Shown here in pieces: positions 7,595-16,206 of a DNA stretch of 64,000 nt (positions within the stretch are counted from its first letter, which is position 1; each line of letters begins with the position of its first letter). The translations under genes were made by a program, and so were the position numbers. The stretch spans positions 124,001 through 188,000 of the forward strand of contig NZ_JAAUOE010000003.1 of assembly GCF_017114915.1 (NCBI RefSeq). The letters are read 5' to 3'. The notes beneath the pieces are model-generated. The model was not told the origin of the DNA. It saw only the letters and a program-made list of their open reading frames with translations, and made no database searches. The stretch comes from Pseudomonas frederiksbergensis (lineage in GTDB: Bacteria > Pseudomonadota > Gammaproteobacteria > Pseudomonadales > Pseudomonadaceae).

Positions 7595-10534
7595 ATGCAG
7601 GTTCAAAACAGTGCTCAAAACAACGTTGCGCCGCTGAGCGAGCGGTTCACGGTGGTGGTGATTTCCCACAACCGAAACGCGTTCCTGCGGCGTACTTTGC
7701 AGTACTACAGTCACTATCCCTGTACGATTCTGGTTCTGGACTCGTCCGTTGAGGGCGATGAGCACATGGCCCGGGACTTCCCGTCAGTCGACTATCGCCA
7801 CTTGCCGCAATACACCTATCAGGGGCTGCAGGAAAAACTCACTTACGGCGTCAATCAGGTCACCACGCCGTACATGGTGTTTGCTGCCGATGACGACTTC
7901 CTGTTGCATGGCGCCCTGACCGAGTCGGTGGAGTTTCTTGAAGCCAACCCTGACTATGGCCTGTGCCATGGCTACGGGATGATGTACCTGGCCCGTGCCA
8001 CCGAAGTGAACTACTACCGCCGCGACCAGAGGGTGCAAGAGGATTACAACTCAGAGCAGCCTGAAGGTCGGGTAATGGAATTCATGGGCCAGTTCCTGCC
8101 GCCGTTCTATGCGGTGACCCGCACGGACCTGCTGCAACAGTGGTACAGCCTGTTGCCTCCCGGCACCAGTTTCGAGTGGCAGGAAATCGGCCACGCGTTC
8201 TACCTGCTGGCGTGTTCCAAGGCGCGGATCTTGCCGATTCCCTACGCGGTGCGTGAGGCGAATTATGGCGCCTCGGATCACCAAACCAATGTGTTGACCG
8301 TGCTGACGTACAAAGATGCGAAAACCGTCGCCGACCGCGAGCAGTTTGCGCAATTCCTGGCCTCGATCCCGACGCAGTTCAGCGACAGTGACAGCGACCC
8401 GGCCCGGGTCAAACAGATTGTTCTGGACAGTTTTACCGCCATGGCCGACTGCCTGCTCGAAGGTCGTTCGCTCAGAGCTACCCTGATCTTCCGTTCGACC
8501 TGGATCGAGGTGGGGCGCGAGCCGGTTCGCTCGTTCGGCCCCGAGCAGTTCGTCGAAATGCCGTTCTACAACAAACCGATGTTCGACCTGCTGACCGAGT
8601 TCGAATTCCTGCTGCACGCGATGCCCGCCGGTCGCCTGCAACTTAAGGAACTGGAAGGCATCTTGCTCAAGCAGCACGAGCTGATGCGAATTCAACCTAA
8701 CGACAACGACCGCACCATCCGCGCCCGTTTGTGGGAGGCACTGAGTCTTAACCGGTTCAACCGGTCGGTGGTCAAGCGCCTGATCGAGTCGCTCGAAGGC
8801 AGCGAGGACCAGGACGAGAAGCTCAAGCTTCAAGCATGGGCCACACGTCTGGATTCGTTCCCGGGGCAGGATGACCGCACACTGTTTCAGAACATGCCGT
8901 CCGGGCGTTTGCTCGACTGGATTGAAGCGCGCAGTCCCGATACTGCTCAACTTTCAGCGATCTCCAAACATCTGGCCAGGCACAATGGTGGCCCACAATT
9001 CGGCATTCTGTTGCTGGACCTGGACGCCGACATGGTCAAGTTGCAGGCAACCTTCGACAGCCTGGTTAACGGCCACTGCAGGGCCTTCAAGGTAGTGGTC
9101 TTCACTACCGGCGACATGCCGGCGACCACGTCCGTGCGCGACACCGTGCACTTCGTCAAAGTCACCACTGCCAACTACGTCGAGCGCATCAACCAGATCG
9201 TCGCCCAATGGTCTGTCGACTGGCTGCTGCTGGCCGAGGCCGGGGACCAGTTGACCCCAAGCGGGTTGCTGCGCGCCAGCCTTGAGCTGATCGGCGCCGA
9301 GGGTGTGCGTGCGGTGGCGATGGATGAAATTCAGCGTCAGGCCAACGGTTCTCTGGCGGATGTGTTCCGCCCTGGCGTCAACCTCGACCTGCTGCAAACC
9401 GTGCCGTCACTGATGGCGCGGCATTGGTTGATCCAGCGTGACGTGTTGGCTCAGGCCAGAGGCTTCTCGACCGAGTACACCCAGGCCCTGGAGTTTGACC
9501 TGTTGCTGCGTCTGATCGAAGACGGCGGTCTCGGTGGTCTGGCTCATCTGGCCGAACCCTTGCTGATCTGCAACGCGCCGGCCACTGAAGAAAATGCTCA
9601 GGAACGTCAGGTCCTGAGCCGTCATCTGAGCAATCGTGGGTATCGCGGCCAGGTCAGCTCGACGCTGCCGCAGACCTGGCAGATCGACTATCAGCACGCT
9701 CAGCGACCGATGGTGTCGATCATCCTCCAGAGCCAGGACAACCTGGAACACCTGCAACGTGCATTGGTCAGCGTACTGCAACGCACCCGCTACCAGCGTC
9801 ACGAAGTGCTGATTGTCGACAACCACAGCCAATCGCCGGAATTGGCCGAATGGCTGAGCAGCCTTGAGGGCAAAGGCGATCGCATTCGTGTCGTGCGCAG
9901 CGGTCAGCGCCTGAGTGCCTCGGCGCTGAATAATTTTGCCTGCGCCGAGGCCAAAGGGGACTACCTGGTGTTGCTGTCGGCAGAGTCCGAAGTGATCAAT
10001 GCCAACTGGCTCGACGCCCTGCTCAATCAGGCTCAGCGTCCGGAAGTCGGCATCGTTGGCGCCAAATTGATGGACACTCGTGGCGTCACCACCCTGGCCG
10101 GGTTGGTCCTGGGTTTGAATGGCGATATTGACTCGGCGTTTATCGGTGAGCGTAAAGACGCCAAAGGCTATCTGAATGGCCATCAAGTGGAGCAGAACTA
10201 TTCGGCGGTGTCCGGTGCGTGCCTGATGATTCGCAAGGACTTGTATGAAGCGGTCGGAGGCCTGGACGAAGAGCGTTTCGACGAGGCCTTCGCTGATGTC
10301 GACCTGTGCCTGAAAGTCGCCGATGCCGGTTACCTCACTGTCTGGACGCCACAAGCGCAACTGTTGCACCCGGGCGTGCTGCCTGAGGCAACCCAGGCCC
10401 GTGCCGCTCTGCGCGACAAGTGGCAGGCCCGTTTCGCTCAGGACGTCGCCTACAACCAGAACCTGGCCTTGACCGGCAAGGGCTTTACTCTCAGTGAGCC
10501 GACCCGTGTGAACTGGGCGCAGCTGCTCGCATAA
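7595..10534 (+). CDS. Large multidomain flagellin-type glycosyltransferase (TIGR00180-like N-terminus, GT2 C-terminus)
   Basis: A 979-residue protein. The first ~300 residues form a glycosyltransferase domain (FTVVVISHNRNAFLRR, then FAADDDFLLHG as the acidic metal motif) of the TIGR00180 type. About 475-600 looks like a degenerate glycosyltransferase fold (FGILLLDLD, WLLLAEAGDQ). About 700-960 is a GT2 domain (VSIILQSQDN, EVLIVDNHS, FADVDLCL) clearly paralogous to the truncated gene at the window start. ATG 7595 follows GGGGATGGAAAG and is chosen over the in-frame GTG 7550, which lacks a ribosome site. Probably transfers one or more sugars of the flagellin glycan; specificity unknown. Confidence 0.85.
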   Translation: MQVQNSAQNNVAPLSERFTVVVISHNRNAFLRRTLQYYSHYPCTILVLDSSVEGDEHMARDFPSVDYRHLPQYTYQGLQEKLTYGVNQVTTPYMVFAADDDFLLHGALTESVEFLEANPDYGLCHGYGMMYLARATEVNYYRRDQRVQEDYNSEQPEGRVMEFMGQFLPPFYAVTRTDLLQQWYSLLPPGTSFEWQEIGHAFYLLACSKARILPIPYAVREANYGASDHQTNVLTVLTYKDAKTVADREQFAQFLASIPTQFSDSDSDPARVKQIVLDSFTAMADCLLEGRSLRATLIFRSTWIEVGREPVRSFGPEQFVEMPFYNKPMFDLLTEFEFLLHAMPAGRLQLKELEGILLKQHELMRIQPNDNDRTIRARLWEALSLNRFNRSVVKRLIESLEGSEDQDEKLKLQAWATRLDSFPGQDDRTLFQNMPSGRLLDWIEARSPDTAQLSAISKHLARHNGGPQFGILLLDLDADMVKLQATFDSLVNGHCRAFKVVVFTTGDMPATTSVRDTVHFVKVTTANYVERINQIVAQWSVDWLLLAEAGDQLTPSGLLRASLELIGAEGVRAVAMDEIQRQANGSLADVFRPGVNLDLLQTVPSLMARHWLIQRDVLAQARGFSTEYTQALEFDLLLRLIEDGGLGGLAHLAEPLLICNAPATEENAQERQVLSRHLSNRGYRGQVSSTLPQTWQIDYQHAQRPMVSIILQSQDNLEHLQRALVSVLQRTRYQRHEVLIVDNHSQSPELAEWLSSLEGKGDRIRVVRSGQRLSASALNNFACAEAKGDYLVLLSAESEVINANWLDALLNQAQRPEVGIVGAKLMDTRGVTTLAGLVLGLNGDIDSAFIGERKDAKGYLNGHQVEQNYSAVSGACLMIRKDLYEAVGGLDEERFDEAFADVDLCLKVADAGYLTVWTPQAQLLHPGVLPEATQARAALRDKWQARFAQDVAYNQNLALTGKGFTLSEPTRVNWAQLLA

Positions 10535-10565
10535 GCCTGGCTGACAGGTAAAAGGACCCAAGGCA

Positions 10566-11567
10566 ATGTTCAACGGTAAATCGATTTTCATCTCCGGCGG
10601 TACCGGCTCGTTCGGACGCAATTTCATCCGTCGGCTGCTGGAGCAATACCAGCCCAAGCGTGTGGTGGTGTTTTCCCGCGATGAGCTCAAGCAGTACGAG
10701 ATGCAGCAGACGTTCAATGCACCGTGCATGCGTTACTTCATCGGTGATGTGCGCGATGCCGAACGTTTACGTCAGGCCATGCGCGGCATCGATTACGTTG
10801 TGCATGCCGCGGCCCTGAAACAAGTACCGGCAGCGGAATACAACCCCACCGAATGCATCCGCACCAACGTCAACGGCGCGGAAAACATCATCGCCGCGGC
10901 CATCGACAACGGCGTGAAAAAAGTCGTCGCACTGTCTACTGACAAGGCCGCCAGCCCGATCAACCTGTACGGCGCGACCAAGCTGCTGTCGGACAAACTG
11001 TTCGTGGCCGCCAACAACATCGCCGGCGAACAGCAGACCCGCTTTGCCGTGGTGCGCTACGGTAACGTCGCCGGCTCGCGGGGTTCGGTGGTGCCGTTCT
11101 TCAGCAAGCTGATTGCCGAGGGCGCCAAGGAGCTGCCAATCACCGACGAGCGTATGACGCGGTTCTGGATCACCCTCGATCACGGTGTGAAGTTTGTGCT
11201 CGACAGCTTCGCGCGCATGCACGGCGGTGAAGTGTTTGTGCCGAAGATCCCGTCGATTCGCATCGTCGATCTGGCGCAGGGCATGGCTGAACATTTGCCG
11301 CACAAACACGTCGGCATTCGTCCGGGTGAAAAGCTCCATGAATTGATGGTGCCGCTGGACGACGCGCGCATGACCCTGGAGTTCGATGATCACTACACCA
11401 TTCAGCCGTCGATCCGTTTCACCAGCGTCGACGTGGATTTTGCCGTGGACAAACTGGGCGAGCAGGGCCGGCCGGTGAGCGAAGATTTCGAGTACCGCTC
11501 CGACACCAACCCGCACTTCCTGTCGGTCGGTCAGATCGCAGACCTGCACGCGGAGCTGTCGGCATGA
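10566..11567 (+). CDS. pseB: UDP-GlcNAc 4,6-dehydratase (inverting)
   Basis: First step of pseudaminic acid synthesis: UDP-GlcNAc is dehydrated and C5-epimerised to UDP-2-acetamido-2,6-dideoxy-L-arabino-hexos-4-ulose. The 333-residue product carries SGGTGSFGRNF (Rossmann), FSRDELKQYEMQ, AAALKQVPAAEYNP, STDKAASPINLYGATK (catalytic Asp-Lys and YxxxK) and FRYGNVAGSRGSV-like VRYGNVAGSRGSV, all hallmarks of PseB. It opens the pse operon about 30 bases after the large glycosyltransferase and overlaps pseC by ATGA. Confidence 0.95.
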   Translation: MFNGKSIFISGGTGSFGRNFIRRLLEQYQPKRVVVFSRDELKQYEMQQTFNAPCMRYFIGDVRDAERLRQAMRGIDYVVHAAALKQVPAAEYNPTECIRTNVNGAENIIAAAIDNGVKKVVALSTDKAASPINLYGATKLLSDKLFVAANNIAGEQQTRFAVVRYGNVAGSRGSVVPFFSKLIAEGAKELPITDERMTRFWITLDHGVKFVLDSFARMHGGEVFVPKIPSIRIVDLAQGMAEHLPHKHVGIRPGEKLHELMVPLDDARMTLEFDDHYTIQPSIRFTSVDVDFAVDKLGEQGRPVSEDFEYRSDTNPHFLSVGQIADLHAELSA

Positions 11568-12727
11568 TTCCCTACGGTCGGCAAAGCCTGGATCAGGAAG
11601 ACATCGACGCGGTGATTACCGTGTTGCAGTCCGACTGGCTGACTCAAGGGCCGACCATCGAGCGTTTCGAACAGGCCATGGCCGAGCGTTGCCAGGCCGA
11701 TTTTGCGGTCGCGGTATGCAATGCCACCGCGGCGTTGCACATTGCCTGTCTCGCCGCGGGCCTGGGACCGGGCGATCGGTTATGGACCACGCCGAACACC
11801 TTTCTGGCCTCGGCCAACTGCGGTCGCTACTGCGGCGCCGACGTTGATTTCGTCGACATCGATCCGCTGACCTGGAACCTCGACACCGACGCCTTGGCGT
11901 CGAAGCTTGAAATCGCCGAGCGCGACGGCAAGCTTCCAAAAGTACTGGTGGCGGTGGCGTTTTCCGGGCAGAGCTGCGATATGCGCATGATCGCCGAATT
12001 GGCCGAGCGCTATGGTTTGACGGTGATTGAGGATGCCTCCCACGCAGTCGGCGCGTCCTATGCCGGGCGCCCGGTGGGTTGTGGCGAATTTGCGGCGATG
12101 ACGGTGTTCAGTTTCCACCCGGTGAAGATCATCACCAGTGCCGAAGGCGGCATGGTGTTGACCAATCGCCCGGAACTGGCCGAACGCTTGCAGCGCCTGC
12201 GCAGCCACGGCATGACCCGTGACCCTGCGCAGATGACCGAACCCAGCCACGGCCCCTGGTACTACCAGCAAGTGGAGCTGGGTTTCAATTACCGGATCAC
12301 CGACCTGCAAGCAGCCCTCGGTCTGTCACAGCTGAACAAGCTCGATGGCTTTATCGAGCGTCGACGTGAGCTGGCGGCGCGTTATGACCGGTTGCTGGCG
12401 GACTTGCCACTGACCTTGCCCGGCGCACAGCCGGAGGCCGAGTCGGCGTGGCATCTGTACGTGGTGCGCTTGCAGACGGAGCGGATCAATCTCAGTCATC
12501 GGCAGGTGTTCGAAGGCTTGCGAGCGGCCGGTGTCGGGGTGAATCTGCACTATATTCCCGTGCACTTGCAGCCGTACTATCGCGACCTGGGTTTTGCCGA
12601 AGGTGACTTCCCCCAGGCCGAACGTTATTACGCCGAGGCCATCAGCCTGCCGCTGTTTCCTCTGCTGAGCGATGAACAACAGGATTATGTGGTCGAGCAA
12701 TTGCGACGGCTGATCCTTGAGGAGTAG
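11564..12727 (+). CDS. pseC: UDP-4-amino-4,6-dideoxy-N-acetyl-L-altrosamine aminotransferase
   Basis: A PLP-dependent DegT/DnrJ aminotransferase that adds the 4-amino group to the PseB product. In the 387-residue sequence the cofactor Lys is K188 (FSFHPVKIITSAEGG) and the pyridine-binding Asp is D157 (VIEDASHAVGASY); the N-terminal IPYGRQSLDQEDI is typical of PseC. The start overlaps the pseB stop. Next come pseF and pseG, in pathway-related order. Confidence 0.94.
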   Translation: MIPYGRQSLDQEDIDAVITVLQSDWLTQGPTIERFEQAMAERCQADFAVAVCNATAALHIACLAAGLGPGDRLWTTPNTFLASANCGRYCGADVDFVDIDPLTWNLDTDALASKLEIAERDGKLPKVLVAVAFSGQSCDMRMIAELAERYGLTVIEDASHAVGASYAGRPVGCGEFAAMTVFSFHPVKIITSAEGGMVLTNRPELAERLQRLRSHGMTRDPAQMTEPSHGPWYYQQVELGFNYRITDLQAALGLSQLNKLDGFIERRRELAARYDRLLADLPLTLPGAQPEAESAWHLYVVRLQTERINLSHRQVFEGLRAAGVGVNLHYIPVHLQPYYRDLGFAEGDFPQAERYYAEAISLPLFPLLSDEQQDYVVEQLRRLILEE

Positions 12728-12733
12728 TGACTC

Positions 12734-13429
12734 TTGAGCTGTGTTGCGATCATTCCGGCCCGCGGTGGCAGCAAACGAATCCCACGCAAGAACCTCAAGC
12801 CGTTCGACGGCGTGCCGATGATCGTCCGTTCGATACGCACGGTGCTGGAGTCGAAGCTGTTCGACCAAGTAATCGTCAGCACCGACGACGAAGAGATCGC
12901 CGAGGTCGCGCTGGCCCATGGCGCTCAGGTGCCGTTCGTGCGGCCCGCAGCGCTTGCCGACGATTTCACCGGGACCGCAGCGGTGATTGTGCATGCCTTG
13001 AATCAATTGCCGCCGTTCGACTATGCGTGCTGCGTCTACGCAACGGCGCCGTTGTTGCATGCGCGTTATCTGCGTCAGGGGTATGAGTTGCTGGAGTGGC
13101 ACCCGGACAGATCTTTCGCGTTCTCTGTCAGCAGTTTCGGTTTCCCGGTGCAACGGGCCTTGACCCTGGACGAGCAGGGCGCCTTGACCTCGCTCTACCC
13201 GGAATTTCGCGAGACCCGTTCCCAGGACTTGCCCGACGCTTTTCAAGATGCCGGCCAGTTCTACTGGGGGCGCAGCGAGGCCTGGTTGCGTGGCGATGTG
13301 CTGTTTTCGCCGGCGAGCCTGCCGGTGATTTTGCCGCGCTACCTGGTACAGGACATCGACACCCTCGAGGACTGGAAGCGCGCCGAATACCTTTACGCCG
13401 CATTGAAGGCCAGTGGTGAGTTGCAATGA
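12734..13429 (+). CDS. pseF: Pseudaminic acid cytidylyltransferase
   Basis: Activates pseudaminic acid with CTP to CMP-pseudaminate, the donor used by Maf-type transferases. The N-terminal CVAIIPARGGSKRIPRKN is the CMP-sugar synthetase signature; VSTDDEEIAEVA and DAGQFYWG follow. Length 231 is normal. No ATG is available before the signature, so the start is TTG 12734, preceded by GAGGAG about 10 bases upstream. Overlaps pseG by ATGA. Confidence 0.93.
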   Translation: MSCVAIIPARGGSKRIPRKNLKPFDGVPMIVRSIRTVLESKLFDQVIVSTDDEEIAEVALAHGAQVPFVRPAALADDFTGTAAVIVHALNQLPPFDYACCVYATAPLLHARYLRQGYELLEWHPDRSFAFSVSSFGFPVQRALTLDEQGALTSLYPEFRETRSQDLPDAFQDAGQFYWGRSEAWLRGDVLFSPASLPVILPRYLVQDIDTLEDWKRAEYLYAALKASGELQ

Positions 13430-14928
13430 GGGTACTGATCCGCGCCGACGCGTCGCCGACCATTGGCAGTGGCCATATCGCCCGCTGCCTGACCCTGGCC
13501 AGAGTGTTGCGAAAGCAGGGCTCGCATGTTGCCTTCGCCTGTCGTCTGTTGCCGGGGCATCGGCTGGACAGTCTGCGAGCCGAAGGTTTCGAGACCTTTG
13601 CGCTGCCGGAGCGCTATCGAGATGAGGATCCGCAGCAGGCCATCGAGTCGATGCTGCCGTGGCAAGCGGAGATCGCGGCGCTGGGGCAAGCATTGGAAAG
13701 CCATCCGGCTTTCGACTGGATCATCGTCGATCACTATGGCCTTGACCATCATTGGCAGACCGCCGCACGCCGCTGGGCTCCACGGATCGCGGCGGTGGAC
13801 GACCTGGCCACTCGACAATACAGCGTCGATCTGCTGCTCAATCAAAATCTGTCGGGCACCCCAGAGGCTTACATCTCACTGCTGACGCCCGATTGCCAGA
13901 CCCTGCTCGGCCCACGGTTTGCCCTGCTGCGCGATGAGTTCTGTTGCCCGGCGATCGAGATCAAACCTCGAGCCAGGCGCGTGCTGGTGAACTTCGGCGG
14001 TTTCGATGCGGCCATGCAAACCCACCACGCGATGTTGGCGCTGGCGGACTTCCATGAGCTGGAAATCGATTTCGTGGCGGGGGCCGACAATCCGGCGTGG
14101 GAACAGATGCAGGGTCTGGTGGATTATCGTCCGAACTGGCGCCTGCACAGTTTTGTCAGCGACTTCTACCGGCTGATGACCGAAGTCGATCTGTTCATCG
14201 GTGCCGGTGGCGGTACCAGTTGGGAGCGGGCGGCCCTGGGATTGCCGACAATCTGCATTGCTGTCTCGAATAATCAGCAGGCCAACGGCGAGGTGATGGC
14301 GACTTCGGGAGCTCATGTGTTCCTGGGCAACCGCGAGCAGGTCAGTGTCGAGCAGTTGCGCCAGGCCATCGGTTTTGTCGTGGGCAATCAGGGCGTTCGT
14401 CAAAATCTGGCCGAACGCTCGCGGCAGTTGGTCGATGGCCGTGGGGCGCAGCGGGTGGCGGCGGCGCTGGCGGGGGCGGTGTTGCAGGTGCGTCGGGCCA
14501 CTTCGGACGATGCGCAATTGTTGTTCGAGGGGCGTAATGCCGAAGCGGTACGGCGTTGGTCGCTGGACACCCACGCCATCGATTGGCAACGGCATCAGGC
14601 CTGGCTGGCCACGAGCCTGAGCAATCCGCGGCGACTGCTGTTGATCGCCGAGGCGGATGACGGCCCGGTCGGTATGCTGCGCTATGACCTTGACGGTACT
14701 CAGGCCGAAGTCTCGATTTATCTGTTCGAAGGCCGATTCGGCCTGGGTTGGGGCAGGGCGCTGCTGTCGCGGGGCGAAGCGTTCGTCACGGCTCATTGGC
14801 CACAACTTGAGGCCGTCACCGCTCAGGTGCTGCCGGCCAATCAGCCTTCGCTGAAGGTTTTCCGCGAAGCAGGTTTTACTCAGAGTGCTTGCGCGTTCAC
14901 GCGCGTACTGAAGGATCCCAAACAATGA
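13426..14928 (+). CDS. pseG: PseG UDP-sugar hydrolase fused to a GNAT acetyltransferase domain (PseG-PseH fusion)
   Basis: Residues 1 to about 350 are PseG, which removes UDP from UDP-2,4-diacetamido-2,4,6-trideoxy-L-altrose. The loop SPTIGSGHIARC puts a His at position 17, the position of the catalytic His in Campylobacter PseG, and GAGGGTSWERAALGLPTICIAV is the nucleotide-binding part. Residues about 355-500 form a GNAT domain (VRRATSDDAQLLFEGRN, GLGWGRALLSRGE, NQPSLKVFREAGF). This would supply the PseH N4-acyltransferase step; no separate pseH gene is present. The 500-residue length, well above ordinary PseG, agrees with a fusion. Confidence 0.92.
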   Translation: MRVLIRADASPTIGSGHIARCLTLARVLRKQGSHVAFACRLLPGHRLDSLRAEGFETFALPERYRDEDPQQAIESMLPWQAEIAALGQALESHPAFDWIIVDHYGLDHHWQTAARRWAPRIAAVDDLATRQYSVDLLLNQNLSGTPEAYISLLTPDCQTLLGPRFALLRDEFCCPAIEIKPRARRVLVNFGGFDAAMQTHHAMLALADFHELEIDFVAGADNPAWEQMQGLVDYRPNWRLHSFVSDFYRLMTEVDLFIGAGGGTSWERAALGLPTICIAVSNNQQANGEVMATSGAHVFLGNREQVSVEQLRQAIGFVVGNQGVRQNLAERSRQLVDGRGAQRVAAALAGAVLQVRRATSDDAQLLFEGRNAEAVRRWSLDTHAIDWQRHQAWLATSLSNPRRLLLIAEADDGPVGMLRYDLDGTQAEVSIYLFEGRFGLGWGRALLSRGEAFVTAHWPQLEAVTAQVLPANQPSLKVFREAGFTQSACAFTRVLKDPKQ

Positions 14929-15977
14929 CCCGTTTCAAGATCGGCCATCGCTCGATCGGTGCCGATGCGCCGCCGTTCATCATTGCCGAAATGAGTGGTA
15001 ACCATAACCAGTCGCTGGACGTGGCGCTGCGAATCGTCGAAGCCGCGGCCAAGGCCGGCGCCCATGCCTTGAAGCTGCAAACCTACACCGCCCAGACCAT
15101 GACCCTGGACTTGTCCGAAGGTGAGTTCTTCATCAAGGACCCCAACAGCCTGTGGGCCGGTTCTTCGCTGTATGCGCTGTACGAAAAGGCCCACACGCCA
15201 TGGGAATGGCACGCGCCGATTTTCGCCCGGGCCAAAGAGCTGGGCATGCTGGCGTTTTCCACGCCGTTTGATGACACCGCGGTGGACTTTCTCGAAAGTT
15301 TCGATGTGCCGGCCTACAAAATCGCCAGTTTCGAGAACACCGATCTACCGTTGATCCGGCGGGTCGCGGCCACCGGCAAGCCGCTGATTATTTCCACCGG
15401 CATGGCCAGCCTCGCCGAACTCGATGAAACCGTGCGTGCCGCCCGTGAGGCCGGTTGCAAGGACCTGGTGTTGCTCAAGTGCACCAGCACGTACCCGGCG
15501 ACGCCGGCCAACAGCAATGTGCGCACCATCCCTCATCTGCGCGAGTTGTTTGGCTGTGAAGTCGGTTTGTCCGACCATTCGATGGGCGTCGGGGTGTCTG
15601 TCGCCGCCGTCGCGTTAGGGGCGACGGTGGTGGAAAAACATTTCACTCTCGACCGTGCCGCCGGTGGGGTGGACGCCAGTTTCTCCCTGGAGCCCGCCGA
15701 ACTCGCCAGCCTGGTGATTGAAACCGAACGCGCCTGGCAGGCGATGGGCCAGGTGCATTACGGCGTGACCGAGGCCGAGCGCAAATCCCTGGTGTACCGC
15801 CGGTCGCTGTATGTCACCCAGGACATGGCCGCCGGAGAGCCTTTCACCGTCGCCAATCTGCGGGCCATCCGTCCGGGCTTGGGGCTGGCCCCCAAACACG
15901 CTGAAACCCTTCTGGGCCGCCGCGCCCGCCAGGCCATCAAGCGCGGAACGCCGCTGGACTGGTCATTGGTCGAATAA
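14925..15977 (+). CDS. pseI: Pseudaminic acid synthase
   Basis: Condenses 6-deoxy-AltdiNAc with phosphoenolpyruvate to pseudaminic acid. The 350-residue product has the NeuB-type barrel (PPFIIAEMSGNHNQSLD, YKIASFENTDLPLI, GLSDHSMGVGVSVAA, VVEKHFTLDR) and a C-terminal SAF domain (RSLYVTQDMAAGEPFT to RGTPLDWSLVE). ATG 14925 overlaps the pseG stop and has AAGGATCC upstream; the longer upstream reading frame lies inside pseG and is not conserved. Last gene of the pse block. Confidence 0.95.
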   Translation: MTRFKIGHRSIGADAPPFIIAEMSGNHNQSLDVALRIVEAAAKAGAHALKLQTYTAQTMTLDLSEGEFFIKDPNSLWAGSSLYALYEKAHTPWEWHAPIFARAKELGMLAFSTPFDDTAVDFLESFDVPAYKIASFENTDLPLIRRVAATGKPLIISTGMASLAELDETVRAAREAGCKDLVLLKCTSTYPATPANSNVRTIPHLRELFGCEVGLSDHSMGVGVSVAAVALGATVVEKHFTLDRAAGGVDASFSLEPAELASLVIETERAWQAMGQVHYGVTEAERKSLVYRRSLYVTQDMAAGEPFTVANLRAIRPGLGLAPKHAETLLGRRARQAIKRGTPLDWSLVE

Positions 15978-16206
15978 CCTGTTGTTGGGTTGATTCGGCA
16001 AAATAGCGTGACCTGCGAGTCATTACGCGCATCTTCACTGTATTGTATAAATAGGGGAGAGGGCGCCTGGTCTGTTTTTTGACTCAGTGATGGCCTTTTA
16101 CTCTTCCCGCTGTCACCCCCTTGAGGGCGACGTTATCGTTGTTTGTCGGCGCCCCTCGATTCCTTGCGAGCGGTGGTATTGGGCTGTTTATTATTGGGAA
16201 GCCGTA

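Noticed and set aside
2466..15977. The sugar genes as a horizontally acquired island with mobile elements
   Set aside because: No transposase, integrase, tRNA edge or clear base-composition break was seen. Acquisition remains possible but is not supported by this sequence alone.
16023..16052. Sigma-70-like TTACGC-N17-TATAAA before the KAS III gene
   Set aside because: The -10 is good but the -35 matches poorly. The region probably holds a promoter, but this assignment is too weak to list.
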